Positions 36,541-50,720 of a stretch of 64,000 nucleotides of DNA are shown here, piece by piece (positions within the stretch are counted from its first letter, which is position 1; every line of letters begins with the position of its first letter). The translations under genes were made by a program, and so were the position numbers. This DNA comes from Hemileia vastatrix. Lineage: Eukaryota; Basidiomycota; Pucciniomycetes; Pucciniales; Zaghouaniaceae. The stretch is from contig JASXTE010000005.1 in NCBI GenBank assembly GCA_030280995.1, positions 26,464,501-26,528,500 on the forward strand, in the 5' to 3' direction. Under the pieces are notes generated by a model that did no database searches, had not been told where the DNA came from, and saw only the letters and a program-made list of their open reading frames with translations.

Positions 36541-38694
36541 TTATTTAATAATTATTTTTTAATACATTAAGATTAAAATTCAAACACCATAAAATATATT
36601 AATTTTTTTTATATGAATATTATAAATTTAATCTACCTCTTTCTCATAATTATATTTATAATTTTGTTTTTTTAATTTTTGACATTTAAGTTTATTTTTT
36701 GGAAATACAAAATTAAATTTTCAACTAAATTTTTTAGTAAGGTAAAATAAATTATAAATTTGACATTTTGTAATTGAATAATGAAAAAAATTTTAAATTT
36801 ATTTAAAAAATATTTTTTTTAGAAGAATACAAATATTTTAAGGGTAGAAATATGGTGCAAATTGTAAGTAAAAAAAATTATATTTTTTTTGTGAGGGGTT
36901 ATTTCTATTTTTAAAAATATTTTTCAAAAACATTCATTAAATACTGAATTAAATTACTTTGAAACTCAAATTTTTTGTAAAATAATTAAAAATGAAATAA
37001 TAATATTGTTATATTTGATATAAAATTTGAATTGGTAATATTAATGTCTCTTTAAGTAAATTTGAAAATCATTTAAAAAGACCATGTTGATAAGTACTTC
37101 ATTCTTGATATACAATGGTTATATATATATCTTATATATATTTCTTGAGTGTTATTTTTATATACATTCAATAAAATTTGTAATATAAAATGCCATTTAA
37201 TAATTAATTAATGTTCAACTTAGTTATAACAACTTCATATCTAATACCAGCCACTAGTATTTACTTTTTAATTTAAAACTCCAATATAATATGAGAGTAT
37301 CCTTATTTTGTCTGTATGTAATGAACAACAATAACAGACCATAAATGAGTGGGTAGTTAATTACAATAAATAGTTGAAGAATAACCTATAAGAAATGATA
37401 AGTTTATCAAAAAGAGTACATTAAAAAAATATACCTTTGAATTTGTTTTGATATAATTTGGGTAGTTAAATGAAAATTTAAATTATCAGACATCAAAATG
37501 GATAAAATCTAAAAGTGGTGTTTATATAATAAGCCTCATATAAAAAAAAGGATAAAAAATCTACTATGTAACTAAATTATTAAATATTAAGGTATTATTA
37601 AAATTATTGAAAACTTATTTTACAGTTATAATGAAATCTAAATGTGAAAATAATGGTGGGATAATAGTAAGACTATGTGGAAACACTTTAATTTATACAT
37701 ACTTTCAACTAAGTTCAGATAAAAAAATTTTTAAAATTGTATAATAACATCTAGTTAATAGTGATGCAATTTTATTTAGATCAAGAATAAATTTTTCTGA
37801 GGAAAAACTAATTAAATTGAGATATGGCCATCTCCTTTCAAGAGATAGAATAATAATAAAAAATTAAAAAATTATAATAAGTATTCTTAATCACCATTTT
37901 TGAAAAGTCTCTAGTAAAATTCATTATAATATATCATTCATTTATTACATTATATGGAGTTTCATCTTGAAGTAGTGATGTGCAGCTTTGAACTTATGTT
38001 ATGAAAAACAAAAAAGTTAAAAAATATATAGTTATACTAATGAAAAAGCCAAAAATAAAAATACTATTATAAATTAAAAAAATAAAACTACATAAATTTT
38101 ATTCTGCTCTAATGATGGAAGGGTACTATGTATGAATTTCCACATGTTAAATCCAAACCTGCTTTAAGGCTAGTTTACAGGTAGAGCTATTAAGTTTCCT
38201 TAAATTCTAAAAATAACTTATGCATTTTACTAATTATTTTTTTCTTGTTTTCTTTCCAAAGTTGTTAGAGTTGCTTAATTAATACTGTTATCTTGATTGT
38301 AAGATATATAATTTTTTTTGAATACATGATTTATTGTTTCAAAAATTATATTATAAATTTAAATCATTTACTTCATTTTTTAAAGCTTCATTGTCAAAGA
38401 CACAACTCCATTTTCTATTACTTAACAAATATATAAAATGTGATAGTAAAATTTGAGGAATTTTCTTTTTGAGAGGGTCAAACTATATTGTGAAGATTTT
38501 TATCTAGAAATTCTTGTACTCTAAAACCAAATAATTTTCTCCCTTAAGTAAGCCATTTCAAAAATATGAGAATATAAACAAGAATATTAACTTAACTTAT
38601 TTTTATTTTCTTTACTGAAAGTTTTAGTTCAATCCCTTTTTTTATATGACATTAGTATAAAAACATGGTTAAATGCTACTATATAATTAATTTT

Positions 38695-38747
<53 letters not shown>

Positions 38748-40456
38748 TTAGAAGGTCATCCTTTTTTATTTACTTGAATAAATGGCTCAATTATAATACC
38801 CAACACTTATTAATGTTTCCCAAACTCAATAACAAATTTCTTATATGAAATATTAGCTTCTAATATAAGAAGTTTATCTATAGATGATATTCAACATGTG
38901 ATTTTACTTTTTAGATTCAGCTAAAATTAAACAAAAGGAGAAATCATGCATATGTGTATAAATGGTAACCATATGTTACTTAGAGGATTGTGAAATTCAC
39001 TCATCAGAATGGTTTAAGTATTAAAATAAATTGAGGTCATTATTTTCTAGTATTTGAAACTAATTAGGAAATTATTCTTAAAATATATTTTAATGTGTAT
39101 CATGTTTAAAAAGTTGGAAATATGATTTTTGAAAATTGTGAGTTTCTTATGAGATACTAAGCTTTAGTTTACATTGTTTCAAGTAGAATAGAATTTTAGT
39201 ATTAGAAATTGAAAGCAATGTACCATTATCAGATTTTAACTGTGTTCTACTTATAGAATGATTACATAACATTAAACATTATTTAAATCAAAAAGGTTTA
39301 AAAGATATTTAGAATTTTACCAAATTTCACCATTTATTAATCTTTGATTTGAAAACAAACTATGATGTACACTCACTAGAAATAAGCAATCCCAATTTTA
39401 ACATAATTTATCAATCCAAAAATAATGAGTCAATTAACATGAATATATATATTATTTCAAAACCAAATCTCTAGATTTAAAATATGATGCTTTAATGAAA
39501 AATTATTACAAAACTTTAATTCAATGAAGTCTCTTAAAAAATTCAAAAATAGAATATCAAAACAAGTAATTTCTGCAAAAAAAACTACTAACTATTGTAG
39601 ATAAAGCATAAAAATAAGTCATATTTTTTAAAAAAATGATCTAACAATATTTATTTTTGTTAAAAAAATCAAAACATTGTTAAGTTTGCTTGTTATAATA
39701 ATGTTAAAATCCACTAAACATTATCTAAAGGTGGTAAAATATGTTAAAAATATGTTGAATTTTGTGAGATAAGAATCAACAATTTTGTATCATTTCCTGT
39801 TGTGCTATGACTTTATTCCACCCTTTTTATCTGATTCTTCCAGTATTACTTTGCTATGATCACTAGTTTTCAAGTTAAAATTTACAAATGTTCATTATAC
39901 TTGATAATATGAAAAATAACTCAAACTTTTATAACTACAAAATAAGATTTTGTAACTCCTTCTTTCAATCAATATTTGAAGAAATTTTTAGTTTATTTGA
40001 GTAATGATTTTAAGAATAACAAAAAATTTGAAATTCACAAGGAATTATTTCCAGAGACTATAATTATTTACTTGTGTAATGCATGAGCTACTTATCAATG
40101 ATGTAAAACATCAGAAAAGTAAGTTATAGTTATAAATCTACAGATTATACTGTTTCTGGTATATATATCCTCAATAAATCTTTTAAACTTATCTTAGCCT
40201 ACATACCACACAATAGAAAATCATTATATTAAAAAAGGAAAAAATTCTATGATAATATCATAAAGAATGATAACCATGGATTAATATTCCATACAAATGG
40301 TTAATAATATTTTAAGAGAACCTAAATCGGTATTCTTTCATCAAAATATATCCTTTTTGTCTTTGTAATTTATTCCAAACAAATTTTTTGAAAGTTGAAT
40401 CTATATATCTAATGCCAAAACCACTATTAAGTTCCCTCTTAGACTTTTTAAGAAAT

Positions 40457-40487
<31 letters not shown>

Positions 40488-42392
40488 TATTTATCAAAAA
40501 TTGAAATAAAGAATAAAAACATAATTTTATTTACCTTTTATTATTTAAATATAGAGTATTTTCAGAATGCATTGTGGTTACTTGTGAAGGTTAGAAGATT
40601 TGAAGTTGGATTTATGAGTTTTTAGAAGGGCAAATATTGTAAAATTCTTTCATAAATATTTATTTCATAGTTTAAAATGTTGAAATCTACAAACTAATGG
40701 GATTTAAAATTATATTGAGATTTAAAATCTGTTTTCTACTCAAGTAAAATAAAATAAAATGATGATATCAAAATTGAAATTAAGTTTAAACTTTTGATAT
40801 GCTCTATCTTCAATTTTATTGATAGTGCATCAAAAATTTAATAATATTTTTTTCCTTCATCACTTTTTACATAAAAGATAGTTTTATCATTTTATGAATT
40901 AAAGATTGCTTATATAAATTTAACATCTATGTCAACTGTTTATGAGTATTAATCTATATAATAAATTTTTTAGAAGAAAAAATAACATCAGTATATACTG
41001 ACTTTGAAATTATTCAATTTAAAATAGTTTACAGGTAGATAATGAAGGGTGATTTCATTTTTGAATATGAATTACAGAAGTCTTATTTTGTCAATTTTAA
41101 TTCTTTTTGAGCTCAAATGTATCCACTGCAACTTATGTAAGAATAAAAATTATTTTTATTGAAATTTACATGAGAAAGTATGCCTATTATTCAAAATCAA
41201 ACTTACTCTAATGGTGTTTTTCAATCATTATTTCCATTCATAACAATAAAAAACATTTCAATTTGCTGATATTTTAGTTTTTGATATCCCCAAGTTTATA
41301 TCTCAGGTGTACTATTCACAAAATTATTAAAAATATAATTTTTGATATACATGATAAACTTGAAAGTGAGGGGGCATTAAATTTTTAAAAATGAATTCTA
41401 AATTCAGGATGGATAGCATTTTTTCTATTTTCACAAATGAACAATTTTTTGTTTCAATTAATCCAGAAAGAAAATTTTGTTGTAAGCATATTATATTATG
41501 TTTATTATGATTTTAAATACTATATTTTCAAGATTTGTGTTTAATATTTCCTGTGAAAGTTAATGTTAAAGTGAATTTAAAGTAAGCTTGAAGAAATTTA
41601 ATCAATAGGCATATTGGATATTTAAAATAATATTTTGCTCCAATCTTGAATCATCCTGGGCTAAAAAATATCCCAAATAAGGTTTTTGTGGGTCAATTTG
41701 GATTTAAGTAGGATTAAGTGAGGTTTAATAAAGGACAGATAAAAGGCTAAATTCATTACTAGTGACTTTTTTCTCAAAATAGTTATAAAATATGTATCAT
41801 TCTTGAATCAAGCTTCAATAAAGTTGAATTGAAACAGAGATAATTTCAAGCAGCACAACACCATATTTACAAAGGTGTAAAATACCTCAAATATTACTCA
41901 TAATATAGGAAGGCAAGGAATCTACAAAATTCACATTTCAAACGAGGATTTATATTTTGAATTTGAAATTGAGAAATGGAATATTATTTTCCAATTTAAA
42001 TATCTATTAGTCATTTTACCAAAAGTTTTCAGTAATCAGATCAAATTTTGATGGTATTTTGTTGTAGATTAATCATTTTGATGAGCCATTTACTCAAAAT
42101 TACTGGTTTTGTTTCTAATATTCCATGTGAAATTCATTACGAATCTTTTTGAAAGTGAATAGTTGACATATTGGATATGCAAAAGCTTATGTTAGATCAA
42201 AGTGAGATCAAAGGGAGTTCAACTGATGATCAAATTAGGATTTTACAAGATCAAACGGTGATCAATGTAGGTTCATCTTGAGCTCAATTTGTGACAAATC
42301 TCTGACTAAATGTAAGGCCAAACAATTTCCTACATGGTGATGATGTGTGCATAATTCAAGCATAGATTTGTGGCTCAACGGAGTTCAAGCAA
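36541..42392. other. AT-rich non-coding end region of copy 2
   Basis: Counterpart of 3866-9955 without the MITE. Holds a long TA microsatellite at about 38698-38740, which is much shorter in copy 1. TTGATC/GATCAAA repeats lie near the TIR (about 42190-42260). No gene recognised. Confidence 0.6.
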
Positions 42393-42432
42393 GGGGTATT
42401 GCTAGCAATACCCCCCCATTTTTTCTGTGGTG
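42393..42432 (-). repeat. Terminal inverted repeat, copy 2, right end
   Basis: Palindrome with core TTGCTAGCAA followed by CCCCCCATTTTTTCTGTGGTG. Outside begins TATCTCATT, so TAT is the predicted target duplication; the left end is off the window. Confidence 0.85.
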
Positions 42433-43382
42433 TATCTCATTCCATAGTTTCAATTGAATCACATTTTTCACATGTCACATCATTTTCAAAATTACTAGTT
42501 CCCCTGAATTTTCTACTGGATATATTTCTAGCCACTAAAAACTGATCAGCTACTGGACATGTCAATTAAAATACTTTCTCACCTAGATTCAGAAATAAAA
42601 TTAGTAAAGGGGGTGATAGACATAGTATTAGCTTTTTATGTATTGAAGTGGTGATGAATGAGGTATTTAATGATTAAGATGAAAATAAAGGTGCAGAAAG
42701 TAACTTGAAACAAGGTAGCTCAAGCTGCATGAGTGTTGAAAACAAAAAAGCAGAGGCAAGTGTGGGTTAATTAAATTACTTGCATAAATATTTGTAACCT
42801 TATGGTCCAAGTTAATTTAATACTGAAAAAGGTTGCTACTACACAAGTTTAATGAAATGAGGAATGAATATGGGCTTGATATTAAGAAATTTATTCATAC
42901 CAAAGGATCTTACTCACATAGAGGTTGATCCCTGAATTTCAGTTTTGAAATACATGATTTTTGGGGCTGGTGTATTTTTTAAATCTACACTTACTCAGGT
43001 AGAAAGAATCATGCACTAGAAATCTAGTAAAATTTTATAACCCTGAATGATCCCAGTGAGTAACTTTGTTCAAGACGTTGTTGTAACCCTGCTTCAGACC
43101 TGTTTCTTATTTCTTCATTCATTGGCTTCTCCAATACTCACCCCTTCTTAAATTTCAGAACTTATCCTCTCATGCTCTACTATCTGTATAGAGTATCTCA
43201 TTTTCTTTATTTTACTTATACTGAAATTTCATATTTTTTCCTGCCTTCATTACTTTCACAATCTCATTCTGTTATTCCACTATAGAGTTTTTCCCCCTCT
43301 AATCCATCCTTCCAGTCAATTTATTTTTTCATACTTAATGAGGATATTTTTTACCTTCTGTTTCCCTCTCTCTCTCCCTCTC
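42433..43382. other. Unassigned AT-rich sequence
   Basis: About 950 bp with no open frame, repeat or RNA recognised. Could be host intergenic DNA or the remains of older transposons. Confidence 0.4.
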
Positions 43383-44405
43383 TGTAAGACTAGTTATCCC
43401 CACAACTGAGTAATTCTTATGGTTAAAATAAGATAGCCTTGATTTCATTTAGCTTATAAGTTATATATATGGTTATTATACTTATATATGGACCTATCTG
43501 AGTTTAAGTAGCTTATTTTTAGCCCCATGATACTTATTAAGGTGCTAGTGTTGTCATAATATTCTTATTTTAAGGGATATTATGTAATTAGACACATACA
43601 TAAGCTCATATGCATATATAACCTCCATATTCAGCAAAATATTTGGTTCTACTATGCATATATAGGACTATATGCAGGTTTGACCCTCTAGATAGCTTAT
43701 ATTTATGATTATAATGCTCATTTTAGGTCATATGAAAGTTCTAAATGGATTCACAATGCCTACACATGCATAAATTCCTTTTACACATGCCTATATACAG
43801 TTTGGACAACTTTATCTGTCTCATTCAATGGTTTTTTATGGATTTATGGGTTGTATCATGTTTACTAGGTCAATATGGATGCTTGGGAATGTTACTGGGA
43901 TCTTTGAAACTTATTTTGATTCTTTATATACTTTTGTTTCATATTATTCTCTTTTGATGAGCCATTTTAATTGTTTTCTTCATGGCTCACACTTTTCTCT
44001 GTTTCTACTTTTTATGGTGTAGTTGTATGATATCATTAATTGTGATGGAGGGTCTAAAATGGAGGTCTGGGTGATAAAACTTCTTGAAGTGGATTCCATG
44101 GAGAGGTTATGATCCCTCACCATGATCTAATTTCTGGGGAGAGCAGGGGATTCATTTGGAAGGAAGGTCTGAGCACTCCAGAGGGTTTCAGTATAATTTA
44201 AGGGGAATTTGGCAAGTTACTGGACATAATTCACTTACTACACATCCAATAAAAATTATAAACAATTATTATTATATATAAATATATTTTAAAGCCCTTA
44301 TAAATTAATTTTATCTATATTCTAGCTAAATTTAATTTTATTAGTCTATTTGCTACCAGATTAATTCTAAATTTGATATTATTTAATGAAAAATTTACTG
44401 ATTAT
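43383..44405 (+). repeat. Fragment related to the LTR of the outer retrotransposon
   Basis: Begins TGTAAGACTAGTTATCCCCA and continues through ACTGAGTAATTCTTATGGTT, which aligns well with the start of the 3' LTR at 63828 (ACTGAGTATTTCTTATGCTT). It is shorter than the 1.5-kb LTR, and the remainder is diverged. Likely a truncated older solo LTR of the same family. Open frames in it are not gene-like. Confidence 0.4.
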
Positions 44406-45903
44406 GTCAGCCTGTATATCCCCAGGACTGAGTAAAAAGTACTTATAAGTTATGTTAAACACATGAACTATACATGGGAAAAAAAATTAAGAGTACACAA
44501 ACAGTATACATAAGTAAAATTATAATAATATACAAAATATGCCATTATAACACCTTATATACACGCATATATCCACCTTTTATAAGTCTTATGTACTTAA
44601 TATTAAGTTGGAATATGTTAGGGTAATCTTAAGAACATTAAGTATAACGCTAAATAATTTTTAAGTACACTTAAAGCTGTTATTTTCACTGTTTTATGCA
44701 AAAAACAAGAAATGTGCTTTATTTCACTTAAAAGTTGACTATATACACCATAAATTGAGAATATCAAAAATGCGCTTTGACAGATCAATTTGTCTCATTT
44801 AGGACTATTGATTTGGATATTTAAATGCATAAAAATAACACTTTTCAAATTTGTTGTTTTTTATGCCAGAAATGGCTTCTGTGTACTGGCCACATACTGC
44901 CTGCATTTTTCCTGTGTGAATAGCTTCATTTTTAGCAAATTTAGATTTTTAACCCTGTAATTACCCCAAATTCTACGCCCACTGTGGGGAAACACACTAA
45001 AATTGGCAACAGGCGCTTATTTAGTGTCCTAGCTTAATTAAAAATGCATTGACCCTCTTTATATGCACTAATTTCATTAATAACCTCACTCTTGGAGCCT
45101 TATTTCACTACCACGCTTAAATTCACCTAAATTTAGTCAAGGATTTACCCGTGCAAGCGCCTGCCAAGGACTGCATGTAGTTATCCCACATCTCATGCTC
45201 TTTTTTGGGTTTTTGGGTGGTTTCTCAGTCAATATTGGGTATTTTGAATGGGAATTTCACATAGTATAATGTCAGGATTAGCCCCATTATTTCTACAGTG
45301 AATCTTACTTATTATTAAGCTATTATTAACCTTAAAAATTTCCTCTTTAGTCTTTTATATTATTGTTTAATACGCATATACTCTCTTTTTATCTTATTCT
45401 TTAATTTTGATGGATTTTCCTTATTAATACAGGATTTTGACGGTTTTTACTCTTCTAATTATGCCATAGGTTACTGGGAATGTTGATGCGCATGTCTATT
45501 AGTTTTTTGGAGGCGTAATTAACTGTGTATTGGGTGGTACATCAAGGGAATCATTGGGGAACTCAGTGTGTATAAAAGGAGGAGGTTTTTGGGTCTTGTT
45601 TCTACATTCTTTATCATTACAATTAAACCAATATAACCAAATAAATTACAATACATATCAATTAGTACTTTTATAAGACTTTTGAATGGTATCTGAATTA
45701 TAAAATCTATTTTTCTACCAACTAAAAATATTGTAGGCCATATAAAAAAATAGTGAGAATTATATTACTGAGACCTTTAATTTTTGTTATATTTTACTAA
45801 TTGTTGGATTTAAACTACAGTATTCATATAGGACCATTAAAAACTTCTAGACAACTGACCATTAAAGCTAGTTCACCTCTTTGTACTTGAACTCAGCCTG
45901 ACA
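44406..45903 (+). repeat. 5' LTR of the outer retrotransposon
   Basis: Starts TGTCAGCCTGTATATCC and ends ...CAGCCTGACA, so TGTCAG/CTGACA form the short inverted ends. The start matches TGTCAGCTTAAATATCC of the 3' LTR at 63828. About 1.5 kb. Confidence 0.65.
45571..45577 (+). promoter_or_regulatory. TATA box of the outer LTR
   Basis: TATAAAA followed by GGAGGAGGTTTTTGGGTCTT and then TACATTCTTTA. The same arrangement (TATAAAAGGG, GGTTTTTGGTT, CCATTCTTTA) is seen in the inner chromovirus LTRs. Confidence 0.6.
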
Positions 45904-46240
45904 ATTGGGGGCCTTTCCTCAAGAATTCTGTTATAATCCAGTAAGTAAAAGTTTCAAAGAAGGTACACGTAAATAAAATCCCTATAGAAATATTTGGATA
46001 ATTACAACAGGTTGGGGTCACTTATATAGTGATTTCAGAAAAAGAAGCCCTGTTATAAAATAAAATTGTGATATTGAATCAAAAATTTTACCACTAATTT
46101 AACATATAATTGTTATTAGTGGGTCTGTCAATAGACCAATTAAATTTGTGATCTTTGCAGATAAAATTTTTACCACTAATTTAGCATAAAATTGTTCTTA
46201 GTGGGAGTTTGTCAATAGAACAATTAAATTTGTGATCTTT
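45904..46240 (+). other. Leader of the outer retrotransposon with a tandem hairpin duplication
   Basis: Directly after the LTR, ATTGGGGGCCTTTCCTC is in the primer-binding-site position (tRNA not identified). Further on, a unit of about 80 bp is tandemly duplicated (about 46085-46163 and 46164-46240). Each copy contains a hairpin CCACTAATTT...ATTAGTGG and ends AATTTGTGATCTTT. The DNA transposon sits at the end of the second copy. The leader continues at 50839-51149. Confidence 0.5.
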
Positions 46241-47039
46241 CACCACGCAATATGGGGGGCGGACTTGCTAGCAAGTCCGCAACCTTGAACCCTAATTCAT
46301 ATCTTTTTCAGCACACATTGAGGTGGTGATGAAACAATCATGAAGAAATATTGAATTTACTTTGAAAACACCTTGAAACTGATTTGAACCTTCATTGAAC
46401 CACAGTTGATTAATAGTTCAAAAAATATTCACAGCAGGAAAAAAGTGTGCACTAGATGTCTAGTGCTTTTTTTTGCTTCCTGAATTGATTCCTGGTAGAA
46501 TTACAAGTGGGACTTCCATCTGATGCCTCCCTCCCCTAATTCTCCCTTATCTTCAATCTGACTTCCTATCCTACCCCCTTATCTCATTTCTAAACTTGCC
46601 ATCTACTTACCCATTTTCCCTATTCCTTTCCTTCACAGTGAGAAAACAACTCTCCTCTCCTTCCCCCCCTCTCCCTTCTCTTCTCTTCATTTCTCACACC
46701 TCCCCCAGACCCTCACTCACCTTTCCCAGCCCACTGTCATTATTTAGTTTTATTTTACTTTGTATTTTTTTCATTTTTCATGTTTCTTCCCTACAAAAAT
46801 CTTCCTTTTTCAACGATTGGCCACATTTTTTTAGTAAACACAAGCAACTCAAATTCTGAAATATGTATTTAGTTACATTATTTACCACTTGGAATGGGTT
46901 ATAATTCCTCAAAATTTTATTCCTTGTTATTTCTAATTTATACATATTAATTATTCTCAAGTTTATAAAAAGTTTGCTACTTCTCAAGCCCTTGCATGCC
47001 TCCCCAACACTTTTTCACCTCTTCAATCTCATCGCTCAC

Positions 47040-47620
47040 CTCCCCCAGAAAAATAAAGGAACTGGGGAAGGCTGGGGAAGGTGAGAGAGGGGCTTTACAG
47101 GGCTGGGAGAGGTTATAAAATCCCCTAACCCACTTCGGGAAGGCTGGAAAAGGTGAGCAAGGGTCCTTAAAGGGCTAGGAGAGTTGATAAAAGCCTCTCA
47201 CCTACTACTCACAGCCCTACTTAGTCTTTACAGCACCTCGTTCACATCTCCAGCCAAATTAAGGGACTTGGGAAGCTGGGGGAGGTGAGCGAGGGGCTTT
47301 GAAAGTCTGTGGGAGGTAATGAAAGCCTCTCACTCACTTCTCCCAGCCTTCCTTAGTCTTTACAGCACCTCGCTCACATTTCCAGCCAAAGTAAGGGACT
47401 GGGGGAGGCTGGAAGAGGTGAGTGAAGGGCTGGAAAGATTGGGAAGGTGAGAAAGGGCTAGGGGAGGTAAGCGAGAGCTGGGGGATGTGGACAATAAACT
47501 GGGGAGGTGAGTAATAGTTTTAGAATGTGAGAGAAAGGCTGGTGAGGGCTAATGGAGGTGAGCGAGAGGTTGCAAAAGGGGTGTAGTTGTGTTAAAAGTG
47601 AAAATAGAGTGGAGGGGAGT
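47040..47620. repeat. Purine-rich degenerate tandem repeat
   Basis: Variants of GGGGAGGCTGGAAGAGGTGAG and CTTAGTCTTTACAGCACCTC recur with a unit near 140-150 bp, then break into shorter GAGGTGAGCGAGAGG units. The preceding part (46520-46740) is the pyrimidine-rich complement type (CTCCCTTCTCTTCTCTTC). The strand asymmetry could support triplex or R-loop structures. Not coding. Confidence 0.6.
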
Positions 47621-47829
47621 AGTGAGGAGGGCTTAAACATAGATTTTGAAGCTTAAAGGGTGTAGCAAATGTATCAGGAGGGCAATAAAAGGGTGGTGAG
47701 TGGTAATAGAATTAACAGAAATGAAAAAGCAGAAAAATATGTGTGGAGAGATTGAGAGGTTGTCCATTGAGGTAGTGAAAAATGGAGTGTGAACTTTGTT
47801 CTTCGGGCGAACATCAGAGTCCACCCCCT

Positions 47830-50720
47830 CAATCTACAGCTCTATTCTGCCGATATGGAAAATGATTGATAATTATTTTTTATTGATATTTTTTAACTTA
47901 AACCTATAGTTTATACGTCTTTATTTTATATTTTTGATTTACAATGCACTTTAAGACTAAGAAAGTAATATAGTAAAATAATTGATAATGAAATACTATT
48001 TTGCTTTTTTACACAATAATTCACAGAATTCTTTTGATAACTATACATGATATAAATAAATAATATAATAGGAAAATTGTAGCAAAAAGTTAAAAACTAG
48101 AATAAAACATTTAAAGAAATTTTAAACTATTGAACTTATGTATTTTTTGAGTTTATTGTATTTATTTTTAAATGTAATAGTAAAATATGTTGGTTAGATT
48201 AAAAATAGCTTTGAATTAAATTAAATAATTAGGGTAAAGGTTGAGGAAAAGATTTATCCACATATATAACCATTTAGGCTTATTTCTTGTTTTGTGATTG
48301 CTATATATAACTGGATAATTGACTGTAATAACTGCAAATTTAAAAAACTTCAATAAGTTATCTACCTCAATATATTTATGATAATCTATTCAGTAACAGA
48401 ATAAAATATCTGAGTCCTTTCTTTTACTAATTTTTTTTCATTTCAATGACTATATACATTTTCAAAAAAATTATTTATCATGTTTTTGGTGGAACTTAGA
48501 TTGAACTCTCAATGCAATCTTGTTTCCAAGTGTGGTTCATAATAATTTAAGCCATGAAAAAATTTATACTTTTTTAGAAGTTTTATTAATTACTTTTAAA
48601 TATAAAAATAATTATATTTTTATATCAAAATATTTTTATTAAACACTTTGAAGTTCTAAAAATAAGTACATATTAAGAATTATTTTTAGATAATATTATA
48701 TTAAAAAAAGTTTTAAGTTGATTATATATTATTATGATATGATTTCTTTCCATATTACGTATTACGAAACTACCTAAAAATCAATTTTATACAACTATAT
48801 TACATAAAAAAGATATCAGCTCTTCTGCTTAGATTTAAAGTACTTCAAAAAAACATTATTTTTGCCTTAGGTACACATTATATAGAGTATTCAGAGCATC
48901 ATATTAATTTTTTAGACTTACACATTTAAGTTGAATGGAAGCCTCACAGGATAAAATTGGTCATTTTGTAAAAAAAAAAATAAGTAAATATCTTTTAAAT
49001 CAATATATATTTTTATAAAAAGTCAAATTTTAATATTTATGTTTAGTTTAAAATCTGTTATGAAGATTTGAAATATTGCTATTTAAATTAATTTTTATAA
49101 CAATATAACCATTCCAGTATTGCTTTGTGATAAGGCCAATTTCAAGAAAATTTTTAAATTCTTCTGTTTAAATAAAATATCAAAGGGATTGTTTTTCATA
49201 CACTTAGAAACTGAATAGAAACATCATATAAGATCTACCAATCAGCATAAATATCATAATTCCAATAAATCATTGATAAATCTTGAACCCATATATATAA
49301 TTTTACAATTGCGTGTAAGTGTTCAGTTGTGAATTACTCCTATCAAAACTTTGATTCTAATGACTAAAAAAGCGTACCTGAAATGTTTCATTTAATTTAT
49401 TTTTCAAAACCATAGAATTGAAATATTTTTTCTTTTCATTTAAAACATGGAATAATATTATTTTTAATAAAAAGATGATTGCCTTTACAGCTGCTTTTCT
49501 ACATGGGTATAATCTAAATTACCTATTGTGTCTTTTTTACAAAATGAATATCATATAATAGTTTTTTAATTTGAAACTGATAGAATTATGAAAAATTACC
49601 ACTTTTACCTATTTAATTCAGTTCTTGAACAATAATACAATCAAAATATCTACCTGAAGCACATTTTTTAACATGAGATCACTTTTCAAATTATATGGTG
49701 CTTATTCCCAGGTTGACACTGAAATTATCCCACAATACAGCATTGAAGCAAAATCAAGTACTAAAATTAAAGTTTAAATAAATTTATACTAATTTGTTTT
49801 AATTATCTTTAAATTTTTACATCTAGCTTGAATTTCAGTCTTTCATATGAAAAATTCACTAAGTAGTGATTAATTATTTCAACTCATGAGATTACTCTAC
49901 CAAATAACCATATTTACATTGAATTTTGATGAAATACATCATGAAGAGTTCCAGAAAATCATATGTGTATTACATTGAATAAATTAATATTGTGAAAATT
50001 CTTAGTAGTTGAATATTCGATAGAAAAAAAAAGAGCAAAAAGATATTTCCTTTTAATTTTAATCATCTTCTTGCATACAAAAATGGAAAAAACTGGATTA
50101 AAATTCACTTGTATAAGAATTATACTTCTTTCTAGACATATAATTAAACAATTTATCAATTATTAGTGCTAAGTGTAAAGAAGATATTAGAGAACTTCAT
50201 TGAAACAGAAATTATGAAAACATATTTCTATCTTTTATTTTTCTTAATTATGAGTCTTTTCACAGTATTCTAGAATAGAAACTTGAGAATTTTTATGGTT
50301 CAATATTTTTATTAAATAATTCCATTGAGTTTAAAATAATTATATTGCATAATAAGAAATAATAAAAATACAAAAAAAAAATATCAGGTAATATGGTTTA
50401 AATTAAAAAATAAAAGCTTCAAATTCTTGGTTAAAAGGAGTTATCATTAAAGAGAACCACTGATATTATTTTATACTTTTTCAAAAAAAATAGAATAAAA
50501 TAATTAGAGAGGTTAAAAGTGATGTTTTTGAAATAAATAGTATAATTTTCAGTCTTTTAAGTGATCAGGTGAAATTCAAAATGAAAATGAAAATGAGTTT
50601 TGTGAAAAAAATTCTGTGAATGGATCAGATTATTAATCTTCCCTTGTTATTATTTCTATAAATTATTTATTAAACTTTCACTATTACTCAAGCACAGACT
50701 CATCCATGTTTGGTTAAGAG
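47830..50720. other. AT-rich interior of the 4.6-kb element
   Basis: No gene, RNA or repeat recognised in about 2.9 kb, apart from subterminal GTTCAGTCTGAGTTCAGTCT-type repeats just after it (50744-50795). Confidence 0.5.

Larger units (their letters stand above)
1..42432 (+). mobile_element. Giant Plavaka/CACTA-like transposon, copy 2 (partial, left part outside window)
   Basis: Visible parts are 1-3825 and 30043-42432; between them lies copy 1 of the same family. The right end at 42432 carries the same 40-bp TIR as copy 1 (reads inward from CACCACAGAAAA, then a G-run, then a palindrome with core TTGCTAGCAA). In order it holds the end of an unknown gene, the palindromic array, gene G1, the Tet-like gene in reverse, the hairpin cluster and 6 kb of AT-rich DNA. 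This is the same order as in copy 1 read on the minus strand. The SNF2 and transposase genes would lie upstream of base 1, which cannot be checked here. Confidence 0.8.

Noticed and set aside
3826..42432. Giant inverted duplication as an assembly artefact or chromosomal palindrome
   Set aside because: The arms have different lengths, private indels, a MITE in only one arm, and perfect TIR plus 3-bp duplication junctions. Nested transposition explains all of it. A read-level check would still be useful.
43745..44022. Small hydrophobic proteins
   Set aside because: Two overlapping frames in an LTR-like, AT-rich fragment without splice, start context or homologous copies.
46445..46475. Bacterial-type terminator (GCACTAGATGTCTAGTGC followed by a T-run)
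   Set aside because: Eukaryotic context, inside a non-coding transposon, no upstream gene.
46596..46859. Ser/Pro/Phe-rich protein in the 4.6-kb element
   Set aside because: Produced by a pyrimidine-rich low-complexity strand; no domain and no support from context.
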